NCBI GenBank assembly: GCA_900239685.1
Contig: OENT01000531.1
Coordinates: forward strand, 1 to 64,000
Length of the DNA stretch: 64,000 nt
Direction: 5' to 3'
From: Rotaria macrura
Lineage: Eukaryota; Rotifera; Eurotatoria; Philodinida; Philodinidae
Part shown: positions 10,710 through 21,683 of the stretch, one piece after another
Layout of the letters: the number at the start of each line of letters is the position of its first letter
Numbering within the stretch: position 1 is the stretch's first letter
Translations under genes and position numbers: made by a program
The notes under the pieces: generated by a model
Database searches by the model: none
Seen by the model: the letters and a program-made list of their open reading frames with translations, nothing else
What the model was told of the DNA's origin: nothing

Positions 10710-11284
10710 CTATGAAATATAAAAGCTAAGTGTATCGGAAATCGATTCATTGAGCCTCATGCTCAAAGAACTTACAAAAGCACATACATAAGCAAAGAAA
10801 AAGTCAACCGGGTTCGCCACAGATTCTGAATTTTCCGAAGAACTGCCCAGATGAGTTCTAGAAAGATAAGAGACAGAGAGGAAATGAGTGAAAATGGGCC
10901 CCAATGAAAGGAAAATGAACTGTTTCCACAAGCAATGACTAAAACAACATATTCAAAGTCAACCAGAGAGAGACGGAACCGAAACACTAATTGAGTCAAG
11001 TTTTTTGTTTCATCGAATACGTGGGGAGACTCGAGAGAAGTTCTCAGCATCCTAACCAATGGAATACACAGTTAGTGAATTTTGTCAAAGGGATCAGTCG
11101 CAGAGTCTCATCTACAGACTGGTCCATAGGGTGCTAATACTGTACGATAAAGGTATCCTACTTCCTAATTGGCACTCCTGCTGTGACACCATCAGCACCA
11201 CCGATAAAAGAAGCTATATCGTACGCAACCTGAGCAGATCCACCCTTAATATTCGACATAAAACTGATCGTCTTTGAACCTCGC
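10710..11284. other. Non-coding stretch
   Basis: Open frames here overlap on opposite strands and show no domain. No gene called. Confidence 0.35.
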
Positions 11285-12623
11285 CTAGTTATTTGTGTTG
11301 TTGAAGTGGTCATTTACACGTTTGGAATAGTCATTCGTTACACAAAAAAGTCACCCATGCCCCGGTGGATCTCATTTGTGGCGTTCAAATGGCGCTTTCT
11401 GTCATTTCCCATTCTCATCTCTATCAAAGAAATAACCGCTAACACCATAGGACTGACGAGTTCTACCAGAACCACGATCATTTATGCATCATCATGCTCA
11501 TTTGTCACTTCAAAATCACGTGTTCCCACTGGGAAACAGTCACAAGTGGCAATGAAACTGTCACTACTGCCATAAAAATGGTGACTTGAAACAGATAAAT
11601 AGTCACTAGTGCCATTACACTGATCATATGCGTCATAACATGGTCGTATAGTAGTATGGAGTTGCCATTTGTGAAAACAGGAATGGTCAACTCCTATATG
11701 GAAATAGTGCTTCGATTCATTGCAATGGGGATTCCCACCAATGCAATGGTAATTTCTGGCAGCAGAATCGCCATCGGCTGAACTAAAGTCGTCATTTAAG
11801 TAGCAACAGTAGTCATTTATGTCATAAGAATGCCAGTTTCAAGCACGGTACTCATTATTCAACCAATTCGATTGACCAGTTGAGCCACCATAGCGAATCT
11901 TTGGTCTGCTGAAATGACTACATGGGACCTGTGAATGCTTATCTTGCCACCTTAATGCACATTTCACTCGCGGTAATCGTCACTCGTGCAATTCCAACGA
12001 GGACATTAGCCTCGGGAATGATCGTCTGGTCCGCGGGGAATACCTTAGATAACTCTCGAATGGCCATCTGCCAACTAGAACTTCCGTTTGAACCACGGTA
12101 ATCATCATTCACGTCATTGAAACGATCACGAAAGCAATCGCAATGATCCCTTCCTGTAAGGCGACGATCATATGGGACACTGGAATGCCTATTTGGTACT
12201 AGAATGCCCTCTTGAGAAATGGTAATCATCACTCATCGCATTGTGATGAGCACCTGAGCCCCTATAATGATCTCCTTATCTTCAACATCGATGATATGGG
12301 CCTCTGTAATGGCTAACGAGCCACTAGAATGTTCTGTTGAGCCACTCATATCATAGTTCGTTTCATTTTAATAGCGACTACAACCATCTTGATGATCATC
12401 TTGTCTACGGCAACGACTATATGCGACTCTGGAATTGCTTTCAGAGGAGTGTATTGTCCGGTTATCCCAGAGTAATTGTTCGTAGTTTCATTAAGATGAG
12501 CACTCGAACAATGGTACTGATCCATTGGCTCATCGGATAGACGATGTGTAGGACTCTTAAGTTGCTGTCTGGTCCCGTGAAGAACGTTTTTGCCGCTGGA
12601 GTATTCAATTGTTGCGTGGAAAC
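11285..12623. repeat. Decayed 21-bp minisatellite, left part
   Basis: The sequence falls into consecutive 21-bp units with a loose consensus like TTGTGCCACTGGAATGGTCAT. Examples include TAGTGCCATTACACTGATCAT, TCCCACCAATGCAATGGTAAT and CTGAGCCCCTATAATGATCTC. I could step through it in 21-bp frames with only occasional 20- or 22-bp slips. The array continues at 13,744 after the inserted hAT-like element. The 21-bp period keeps a 7-codon register, but stops are frequent in all frames and no long ORF exists, so coding is not supported today. Confidence 0.75.
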
Positions 12624-13743
12624 CAGGGTTGCCACCTTATGAGGTAGAAAAAGCGGAGACAAAGACTGAAAAAGCGGAAAACAGCGGAAAGCTGTACTGT
12701 CGCTGGGCTTTTGAGTTTTGCATAGTTTTATGAAGTAAAAGTCGATCTAGATCAGAGATGCGACTAAAGTCGATTTCGAACCGAACCGAACCGATCGAAC
12801 CGATTTCGGTGCGGTTAAAAATTTTTGAAAACTAATTCGGTTCGGTTCGGTTCGGTTCGAAGCTTCTTTAACCGTTTTATCACATTTTTCCGTTTTGGGC
12901 TGTTTAAAAGAGAACAATGATTAACCAAAACTAAAACTAAAAAGCTTGTAGCATTGTTTTCATTTTTTTAATAACTGTAATATTTTTTTTACTAAAGCTG
13001 AATAAATAAATTTATCTATAGTGTACAGCGATTATCAGTTTTTAAGACAAACGTGCTAATAACATCATAAGTTCCTTAAAGTAATTTGAAAATTGTACAA
13101 ACTTTTTGGTTGGGATCGGTTCGACTCGGTTAAATGCTAATTCGGTTCGGCTCGGCTCGGTTAGCAAATTTTTCGGCTCGGTTCGGTTCGGTTTAAAATA
13201 ATGCTTAACCAATCACATCTCTGATATAGCTGAAGATAATCCGTGGATTCAATCACATCCCTTGTGGTTTCTACAGCTTTATGTTTACCTGATTGTTGCA
13301 TTATTGTTGCTGTTTTCGATTTTCACGATTGTGTTCATTCTCAAATATTATCTCGTTATGCAGTTGTTACAAAAACGTCGTTTAAGTTTTCGGATTTGTG
13401 CCTTTTTTTCTTTGTCATTGCAGCAGAGAAAAAAATGGGTCACCTGAATTAGCTATCAATGGAAAGTAGAATGGTGTTTTTACTTCATTAATCTGAACTG
13501 AAAACAGTCTTTCTTTCATATGAAAAATTTTAATGCTGTGCCACTAAGTGAGCAGATTGATTAATAACTGCCATGACAGACCATGTACGACAAGGATCAT
13601 GATTTATTGAACAATATAAGATTTTTCTCTATGTCGAATTGTGAAGAACCAAATGAGTCTTTTAACCGAAAAAGCGGGAAAAAAGCGGAACAGTGGAAGA
13701 AAAGCCAGAAAATGGTGAAAAAGCGGAAGAGGTGGCAACCCTG
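12624..13743. mobile_element. hAT-like non-autonomous element, 1,120 bp
   Basis: Terminal inverted repeats CAGGGTTGCCACCT and AGGTGGCAACCCTG are bordered by a perfect 8-bp direct repeat GTGGAAAC (12,616-12,623 and 13,744-13,751). An 8-bp target duplication with CAGGG-type ends is diagnostic of hAT transposition. Subterminal AAAAAGCGG repeats occur at both ends. No transposase was recognised, so it would need an enzyme from elsewhere. It interrupts the 21-bp minisatellite and itself contains another element (12,751-13,225). Confidence 0.85.
12751..13225. mobile_element. Nested TIR element with CCGAA/TTCGG repeats
   Basis: Begins ATCAGAGATG and ends CATCTCTGAT. Just inside each end is a run of CCGAACCGAACC or its complement (near 12,777-12,862 and 13,110-13,195). 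The middle is AT-rich. It lies wholly inside the hAT-like element and so inserted later. A TA flank is possible but shared imperfectly. Confidence 0.6.
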
Positions 13744-14055
13744 GTGGAAACGGTTGTTTGTGCCACTGGAATGGGGATCTGAGCCACGTGAAGAGTATTT
13801 TCGTGACTGATATGTTTAATTGTTCCATGGAAATGGACATCAGTACAACATTCATGATGATTTGGCCTTTTGACAGTTGAGTACCCGTCTTGTGTGCTTC
13901 AGTAACTGTTTATTTCATGTCAATAGTCTCTTGTACAACGGAAAAACTTATGTGTCTCAGTTGAATGTTGATTTGTGCTACAGAAATAGTGTACATGTGA
14001 TACTGCTTGTCGGATCTGCAGCATGGAAATTTGTAATCGTGTGAAAGTCCTATTT
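13744..14055. repeat. Decayed 21-bp minisatellite, right part
   Basis: After the hAT target duplication the 21-bp units resume: TGTGCCACTGGAATGGGGATC, then TGAGCCACGTGAAGAGTATTT, and so on to about 14,055. The first units are the least decayed of the array. Confidence 0.7.
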
Positions 14056-14940
14056 TCGATTTGAGTCGCAGACAGACTGATAGGGAGACACAGGTGAATG
14101 TCTGTATCTAGATGCTATGATCTCAGTGTAGGACATCGATTTATTAAAGGCCATGTTGAATTTTATTCAAAAGATCGGAGTAAGAGATGAAAGAAAACTA
14201 GTGGTTGGTATATTTTAGTCACTTCCTATATGACCACGAAGCAAAGTATTTCATTCCAGAAACGGTAAGAGATTTGTGTGTGAGAGAAGACCATGCTTTT
14301 CCTCTAACATAACAATCGTGAGCGTTGACTGTTCTGATTGAATATATCCACGAAGAGATTGCTATTCTGATACTAGAGCTACCTTTTTTTCTCATTCCAT
14401 CGTAGCCGCATCAAACGAAACATTTACCTTACATTCGTTTTTTCATGGGACAATTTATACTGATCTATCAACGTGAAAAATGGGTATTGTGATTTACCAA
14501 ATAGACGGAGCTAGCTTCTCTCTGATAAAGAGTAAAAGCAAACTTAGACCAGAGGGAAAGTTGTGATGAATGTATCTAAAATAGGTATTCTAATGTCATT
14601 TTTCTGTTGTTTTCTGATAGAAGCGAATCATTGTTAATGCATTTTATTTCAAGCGGATTATTGAATGACAGCAACAAAAAAGTCTGGAATACTCTCTTAA
14701 TTGAGAGCAAAGAACAAAGTGGAATTTTACCAAGAGAATAACGCGTAAATCAAATATGCCTTATTGGGGTTACAATAGCAAAAAGGGAAGTTACATCAAT
14801 AAAACATGGGGACGAGTAGTATTATTATTTCGAGTGGATTAAGTGAATAAAATAAAAGACTAGCCTCCTATGTTGATAAAAAACATGTTAGTTATCGCTT
14901 TCTGATGATGTATCGGACAAGGTATCATAAGAGACAGATG
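14056..14940. other. Non-coding stretch
   Basis: No supported gene. It may hold the 3' end or UTR of the minus-strand gene that follows. Confidence 0.35.
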
Positions 14941-15830
14941 ATCAAAGGGAACGACTGGAAATCGAAGTGAGACTTGAATGAAAAGAGGAAGCCAGTGGTG
15001 AAGTGCTAGTTGACGATGATGACGACAAAGAGTCATCACGATTGTCATCTGAAAAAACCAAACTGTTTACTTATAACCGGAGAGTGTATAAATTACTTAC
15101 CAACTGATGAATCCAATATTATAACCGACAATGAACGTGAACTGTAATCACCTTCTCTATCATTATCCTCATGTGAATCATTCTCATAATCCTCGGAGCC
15201 AGGATTATAATTAGAATCATCAGTAAAATTGCTGTCGCTGATCTTATCTTAGAAATCATTATAATTCTCGCACTTTTCATTGTCAGCATCATTTTCCTCT
15301 AAAACCTCAATATTGAGTGATGCAATATAAGAATGAACTAATTAAATACGAGCAGGTGGTACTCCGATGGTGACGGATTGACCATCATTATCACTATTAC
15401 CTTCTCCAACAACAACACCTAAAAAATCGAAGTACTCACACGAAATTCAAGAGAATGGTAAAATTACTTACTGATCGGCGTTGCTACTTTCCCAACAAAT
15501 GGTGTTATTAATTAGTCGGAATGACAATCGGTGTAATTGTAATCTAGAAAAACGGAAACTATTACTCATGAGACTGAATAGTTGACGAGTTCCTTACCAA
15601 CTGGCATTTCATCTGCAACACCGTCCGATGTACTCGTGACCTCGCCTAAATCCATGTCCAGTCCTGTACCGACATCTGAAAATGAAATCTCCACTAAGGA
15701 AAAAGGGGAATGGCTCGAATACTTACTAACTGATGTTGTTAAGACTAGACTCGATGATGACAACGAGCTACTTAAAACAGAATCTAAGTCATGACATTAG
15801 CAGACGCATAAGTTACTTACGGTTCGACGC
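14941..15830 (-). pseudogene. Multi-exon Asp/Ser-rich gene remnant
   Basis: Read on the minus strand, at least five GTAAGT or GTAAGG donors (exon ends near 15,821, 15,727, 15,598, 15,472 and 15,101) alternate with pyrimidine-rich AG acceptors (exon starts near 15,675, 15,543, 15,418, 15,298 and 15,048). This gives exons of about 70-200 nt and introns of 50-70 nt. Exons read acidic, low-complexity peptide such as DVGTGLDMDLGEV and SEDYENDSHEDNDRE, then a Ser-rich tail, and the reading phase carries across several junctions. In-frame stops occur (e.g. in the exon 15,543-15,472 and near 15,250), so I call it a pseudogene. The family is not recognised; it could be the acidic N-terminal part of a larger lost protein. 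Confidence 0.5.
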
Positions 15831-17424
15831 AGTAGAAAGAAAAAAAGAAATATTACGTCGTCTTCATCAGAAGACGAACAATGCGAATGAGCACGTTTTT
15901 GAGTTACCATTCATATGTAATTGTTGTATTTGTTTGTAATAACGAAAATAATAGTGATCAAAAACAAGTAAAAATATGATGAGAATCATTGAATAAAACG
16001 TGTAAGAGTGTGGGGTGATCGAAACAATCACGACTCATTTCGACTTTATCTAGAAGATACATCAAGTGATTTAAGACCTTCATTGTCGATTACACGTTTG
16101 AAACTCACAGTCGAAGTCATAAGAGAAGTCGAAGTCTAATTCGAAAGAATCAATGAAACATAAATTTATACTGCTCTATTTCCAAAGAAAGAATAAGAAG
16201 TAGAATGGTGAAGCAGGGTGTGCATGTGTGAAATAGATATATCGCCGATCAATAACAGTGGTTGTTTTCTTTTGACAGGAATTCATCAAATAGTATCTTA
16301 AGATTATATCTACATGGAGTATGTTATTCTGAAGTAATATAAGTCATTAGACTTACAAAGATAAATCGACGTCTATACATTTTCAACTAGCACCAACTTG
16401 AAAAGTAATCATATATACGATTAGAGAAGTCAATATCTATTTCGAGTGAAAATTCGGAACAAATAGCAAAGATATCTAATCACAAATAGGTATAACTGGC
16501 GACTACGGTACGTGTTTTGATAGTACTTAAGACTCTCATCGCGTGGTAAATAATTCAATAGGATTACTAAAATAACACAGGAATCGAATTCTATTGTATT
16601 ATGGGTTGTTCAAAAGTCTATTTATAATGATAAATTCGGTTGAATAGTGGTATGTGTTACGTCCTACACTAGTCTTTTCAGATTGCACTCATAACTATAC
16701 TTTCAAAGAAGTTCAGAGAAAAAGTTGAACATTTGCCGCTACAGTAAAGATTAATGATTGATCTTTCGCACTGTAGTTGATTAAGGAAATATAGAAGACA
16801 CAAGAGACTGAAAGCAACAGACCACTCATTTTGATCTTGCTTAGGACTCCTCCCTGGATAGGCTTCTTCTCATTGTCTAATCGAAGAATCGAGTGATCAC
16901 AAATAAGTTATATAATTCTGCTTCTTTAATACTATGTTCTCCAGAGAACACATGCGATGGCACACTGCTCATGATATATCGACATATTCAGAAATGCTAT
17001 GAACTATGAAAATTTAACAATATCTGCATTTATGATGAGCCTAGCAATTTCTGCCATGGAAGCCTTTAATTTCTGTGGTCTACATTTTTTACACCCAGTC
17101 TAGCTTATATATGGGAATGTCTATTAAATACAATTTTCCCAAAGCTCTAATGTATACTGCGCATTGAAGTCAACACAAAATCATGAACACACTAAATTTG
17201 ACTGTAATATAATCTATAGAAGAAATATACATCACCGTAAGACAAAGAACAGAACTCTCCGATAGTATTAGCTATAGCGGAGTGCTAAACCAAACGAACT
17301 TACAACACCGACGCCTCCTACAAAAAAACATTATTGCCTCGCAACAATGATTCTTTCATACTCATATTCCAGAAAGCATTCGGGTGTGGTCCTGGGTGTG
17401 TTTGTTATGAAACGATTCAAAGCT
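15831..17424. other. Non-coding stretch
   Basis: AT-rich with no supported gene. It could hold further, unrecognisably decayed units of the ribozyme array that begins near 17,425. Confidence 0.35.
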
Positions 17425-17425
17425 G

Positions 17426-17468
17426 CACATGACATTTCGTCTTTGCTTAACGGACTCATCAGGTAAGT
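17426..17468 (-). ncRNA. Hammerhead-like ribozyme, copy A
   Basis: The reverse complement reads CTGATGA, stem II GTC..GAC around CGTTAAGCAAA, then GAAA, TG and the cleavage triplet GTC. All conserved core bases of helices II/III are present. Stem I pairing is weak (C opposite A next to the cleavage site). Confidence 0.55.
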
Positions 17469-17669
17469 TAAGAATCTAGCACTACATAAAAACAATAGAT
17501 AATGCAGAATAGATATCTAATTATATGAATTTTATGATTAATAAGGAATCAAAAACATCCAGTATATATATAGATTTCAAAAGGAATTCTATTAGCATAT
17601 ATACATTGTGTAGATCGTAGTAGTTTTAGTTGGATGTGTTTTACACTCAATAAAATTTTGATTCAAAGT

Positions 17670-17720
17670 TGAATACGACGCGTTTCGATTGTTTCTTAGG
17701 CAATCATCATCGGGCATCTT
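17670..17720 (-). ncRNA. Hammerhead-like ribozyme, copy B
   Basis: The reverse complement has CCGATGA (one change from CTGATGA), a good stem II GATTG/CAATC, GAAA, the palindromic stem III CGCG, and GTC as cleavage triplet. The U4-to-C change in the core probably abolishes cleavage. The palindromic stem III without a loop is the form that works as a dimer in Penelope-like elements and retrozymes. Confidence 0.5.
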
Positions 17721-17948
17721 TAGAATCTAATACTACATAGAAAGGTTTAATATGTATTGCAAGAACTTCTAATGCATTCGAAATTCTAAATCCAATACGA
17801 GCAACCATTACAGGGTTTCACTACTGCCTGACGACAATAGATCATCAGATTGTTGAAATTCATCCGAAGACAAAAAGTTGCTCTGCTTTTACCCGAGAGT
17901 AAGTATCAGTATACTCGAATAATTAAAATAAAAGATTTGGAGTTCAAA

Positions 17949-17996
17949 GCATCACACGATTTTTCGTCCTTTCTGAAGGGACTCATCAGGCATATT
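17949..17996 (-). ncRNA. Hammerhead-like ribozyme, copy D
   Basis: The reverse complement shows an intact CTGATGA, stem II GTCC/GGAC with loop CTTCAGAAA, and CGAAA. ATC fills the cleavage position, followed by GTGTG, which can pair (with wobbles) to ATATGC before the core to make stem I. Stem III is eroded (A opposite A). It is the best-preserved core of the array. Confidence 0.6.
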
Positions 17997-18117
17997 TAGA
18001 ATAATATATTAGATGAGAAGTAAAAATCTGTTCAATTGGCGGATGTGAGTGTCTGATTCCATTCAAAATTAATCCTTTCTACGGTTTTTTAATGAATTGA
18101 AGGGATTTGTCGAGGAA

Positions 18118-19062
18118 TGTCATAATCCAGGTCTCGTCGCTGCTTAAGTGGTTTATCAGATGAGTTTAACTTTGTTATAATTTTTCAAATCATTTTCTAT
18201 ACGAAATACAGATCACACAGAAAGTATTACAATATACCACAGTATCAAATAGACTAACAAGAATCAATTGGAATTCCAATAGATATCATTAAAACAGTTG
18301 TGTGTAAAGCATATTATGATCCAGATGTCGTCGTGCTCAACGGTTATCATTAGATGATTTGTGGAAGATGGATATAGACGGCTTTTCAATCGAGTTGCAA
18401 AATGGAAACAATTCTAAAAATAATTATCATTGATGTAACTTCAAGAAACTTTTAATATTTTTTGGAAATCGACCACCATTGTTTCAAAATTTCCCGAAGA
18501 ACGAACTGCTGAATAATTTATAGGTTTCACGATGATTTCAATTATAGATGAGTATATAATGCGGGTTTTCTTAAGAAATGAAGCGACTTATTACCTGTTT
18601 CTTGTTGACGTAAGGCATTGATGGAACTGATTTTTTTCTTGTTTTACGCAAATAAAAAGTCTCTGAACGCAAATCGCGAATTCAAGAAAAACTAACGACA
18701 ATTAAAGCATACATTTAACTGTTGTATGTGATGTTAGAAATTAAAGATCGTGATTGTTTTTTCATAGACATGATTTTAAGCATTATAGAGCATGTTTTAA
18801 CTGTTGCTTAGGTAGTCGTCATCGTGTATGTTAAGAATTGAATACTAAATCATAGAGCGAACGATAAGAAATATGTTAACATGGGAATCAGCGATGGAAG
18901 TCACGCACGAATGTTGTGAAAATTTCATATGTACAGATTATATCAGACTGAATATACGTACATGATAGTAATTCTTGTTTAAGGAACCCATTTATATAAG
19001 AAGATTCTACCACACATATGTCGCGTTTCAATCTTTGTTAGAGATCCCCACGAGGTATGTTT
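18118..19062 (-). ncRNA. Decayed hammerhead-like motifs, copies E-H
   Basis: Four eroded copies lie near 18,118-18,165, 18,310-18,357, 18,789-18,830 and 19,012-19,062. They keep parts of the pattern: CTGATAA with GACGAGA; CTAATGA with GACGACA; GATGACGAC near TAAGAATTGAATACTAAATC; and GAAACGCG in the last, where the GTC has become GAC. The CGCG stem III in the last copy repeats that of copy B, which supports common descent. Confidence 0.4.
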
Positions 19063-19065
19063 CCG

Positions 19066-19648
19066 GATTGGAACATGAATGAGTCTCCTGTTGAATGTAG
19101 AAGCGACGAGAACAATCTTTCATTTCATTTATCTCCAGTTGTGCCACATTTGAACTGTCATCGGAAATAACAGTTGCAGGTTTCATTCAGCGTGGATGAC
19201 TGTTTGAAAAGACGATTATGGCATCAGAACATAACTCGAACTCATTTTTCGTTGTAACTTTATGGGTGCTTTATTAATAAAAGTTTTTCATTTTCTCTCT
19301 GATGGCGGTGAGTTCATAAAAGAACAAGGAATACAAGCTCCATTCATAGATTTCGACCATGTCTGACGATCAATCCTGGAGCATCTTTCTTAATGACTAT
19401 CGTTTGATTCTTCCATTGTCCATTCTTATATGAATTCGATCGCGTCTGATTTTCCTGATAGTAGAGTACAAGTTTCTGAAGGTCATTATTTATTCCAATG
19501 TGAAAGAGGCATGAATTCCATCTGATATGGTACGACATATTCAGCTTTGCAGAGAATAGCACAAGCAAAAATTCATAAAAATGGTTCTGACGTATCATGA
19601 AAATTAGGTGAGATGTTAGGAAAATCCTGTAGCAGCAATATATTCTGC
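19066..19648. other. Non-coding stretch
   Basis: No supported gene. The minus ORF near 19,344-19,598 has no recognisable domain. Confidence 0.3.
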
Positions 19649-21203
19649 AGCAGTGTCACATATCCAAGATTTTGGAGAAGTGCTCATTTCTCCGACGAGA
19701 GATGCTGCATGCCCAAGGAATAAAAAAATGGCGAAAAATGATGTAAATTACATCATTTTAATGAAACTTTTTGCTGGGAGAAATGATGTCGAAAATGAAA
19801 AACATGCCATTTTCCATCGTGAAACGGACATAATCTTTCAGTTTTTTTAAAATCATGTATGATTTCGGCACGTAAATCATGCCATGAAACCAATTAAAAA
19901 AGCATTAAGCTCATTTCAGGAAAATAATTGAAAACAAATGAAAATTATTATATTTTTCCGGTTAAGAATTACTGAAAAAAATGCCATTTTTCATTATGAA
20001 ACGGACATAATCCTTCAGTTTTTTAAAAATCATGCATGATTTTGGCACGTAAATCATGGCATTAAAATGATTTAGTTTTCACCAATATCATGTACATGAA
20101 ATGATTAATATTAATCCATTGCCACTAGCATGTGCTGCAAGCAGCACCTGATCTTTTCGCAAAGCTCAGTCTAAGTGCCCTTCGTGGGGCTATGCGATGA
20201 ACTGCGAGAGTCCTTCATTCTACGGAGTGATATAGATTAGTTACCGTAAATAATATATAAATTTTTGTGAAATCACCAGGGCTCGACATCCTCTCTGTTC
20301 TTACACATTACTTTTTTTCGGAAATGGTATGTGTCAGGACACCATATAGGAGTGATTCGAATTCACAATTTAAATGATGTATTTTTAATCAATTTCACGT
20401 ATGATAACCATTTTCCATTAAAATTGGACAAATCGTTTCCAATAAAAAATACAATTCCAGTAGCTGCCTGAATTTTACTGAAAAACAATGAAAGTCATCT
20501 AGAGATTTTCATTTTCCGAGAAAACCTAAACAACTGAAATGAAAATGGCGCAGAAAAAACTAAACCAATCAAGTGATTTCCAGTTATCTGAAAAACGCTC
20601 GGTAACGATATGATAAAGATGCCAAACACATAAAACTACCGCTATTATGACGATTTTGCGAAAACACCAAAATCATGGGATGAAAATGATGAAAAGATAA
20701 CGGTACTAATGAAGTGATTTCGATTATTTCTGAAAACAAAATTCAATAGAATGAAAATGATGCAGAAATAACGAAAGTCATGAACTAATTGCTCCTTTCC
20801 TCAGTAAGGGAAGTCATGAGATGAAGCCCATGAGAAACTAATGAAAGTAATGAAGCGATTTTCATTTCGCTGCAATACTTATTTAAACGGAATGAAAGTG
20901 ACGGAAAAATAATGAAAGTATCGTGGCGATTTTGATTTTTGTGAAATAATTTTAGTCATCGAATTTTTCTGAAGAAAACTTTGAAAATAACCATTTAACT
21001 GAAATTAGATTGATTTTATTATTCCCTGGGTTTTCCATGAGAGAAGAAATATCCTATACGGGGATGTACACATCTAAGAGAGATTATACACCTCCAATGG
21101 CAGGTGGCTGCATCTCTCGTGTGCGGGTGTAGCACCCCCATGGGAGATGCGGGCATCTCCTTTGGGAGAAGTGAGCACTTCTCCAAAATCTTGAATATGT
21201 GAC
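19649..21203. mobile_element. TIR element with ~70-bp internal repeats, about 1.55 kb
   Basis: Left end GTGTCACATATCCAAGATTT, followed by TGGAGAAGTGCTCATTTCTCC, is matched inverted at the right end (GAGAAGTGAGCACTTCTCC, then AAAATCTTGAATATGTGACAC), giving TIRs of about 40 bp. The interior, especially 20,380-20,960, is a decayed tandem repeat of about 70 bp with the words GATGAAAATGATG and GTCATGAAGTGATTTT. There is no transposase. No target duplication could be fixed, so the superfamily is open. Confidence 0.65.
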
Positions 21204-21304
21204 ACGGTTCAGATAATTATATTGATTCAGGGCAAAATTGATTATTAGTAAATACTTTTTTACAGCAGCAAATAATTATTTAAAAGACAAATCGTTTTTA
21301 ATTT

Positions 21305-21352
21305 TTCGTCATTTTACGACGTTTCGATGATTTTATTATCATTTTCAAGCAA
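21305..21352 (-). ncRNA. Degenerate hammerhead-like motif
   Basis: The reverse complement has stem II ATGAT/ATCAT around AATAAA, then CGAAA, CG and GTC-like TCG. The CTGATGA box is badly eroded (CTTGAAA). It lies just outside the TIR element and 130 bp from the next motif. Confidence 0.3.
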
Positions 21353-21481
21353 ATTTGGAAAATAAGAGCAGTTGGTATTAGATTTCTTTTGAAAGAAAAA
21401 CCTTTTTCTATTTACTTTTCAATACTTTATCACCAAGCAAAAATATTAAAAGTTGTTCTGTTTGTTTTTGAGGATTTTTAT

Positions 21482-21530
21482 TTCTTCGACTAGTTTCGGT
21501 GGTCTTTAAAAAGCCACCTCTTCAGGATTA
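21482..21530 (-). ncRNA. Hammerhead-like motif
   Basis: The reverse complement reads CTGAAGA (one change from CTGATGA), a strong stem II GGTGG/CCACC, GAAA, the palindromic stem III CTAG and the cleavage triplet GTC. This closely follows the short, dimer-type hammerheads of Penelope-like elements. Stem I support is only about 2 bp and U7 is A, so activity is doubtful. Confidence 0.45.
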
Positions 21531-21683
21531 TATAGAAAAAAAGCGAAAATTAAAACAAACTAGAAATACAGATGTTAGATACGGTAGAGTAAAATAATGA
21601 GTCAAGATGGGTCTGAAGGGCCTCGGTATTGTCCTGAGATGTATGGCTGAAAGAACAGCTATACCCGTCGTATGTTTCTTTTT

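Larger units (their letters stand above)
17425..19065 (-). repeat. Tandem array of hammerhead-ribozyme repeats (retrozyme-like)
   Basis: On the minus strand a motif of the form CTGATGA - short stem - GAAA - short palindrome - GTC recurs near 17,447, 17,695, 17,970, 18,140, 18,335, 18,810 and 19,035. The spacing is about 170-280 bp, with one double gap. Sequence next to the core is also repeated (AGAATCTAGCACTACATA, AGAATCTAATACTACATAGA, AGAATTGAATACTAAATCAT), as are AAAGCATCACACGA-like words on the other side. This is the structure of metazoan retrozymes: tandem 150-400 bp units, each with a hammerhead that processes the transcript into circles. All copies carry lesions, so the array is probably inactive. 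No retrotransposase is attached. Confidence 0.65.

Noticed and set aside
10710-11277. ORFs of 70-95 codons on both strands.
   Set aside because: Overlapping, no motif and no splice or start context.
17425-19065. CRISPR-like array because of spaced repeats.
   Set aside because: Spacing is far too long and variable, and the repeat is a ribozyme core in a eukaryotic context.
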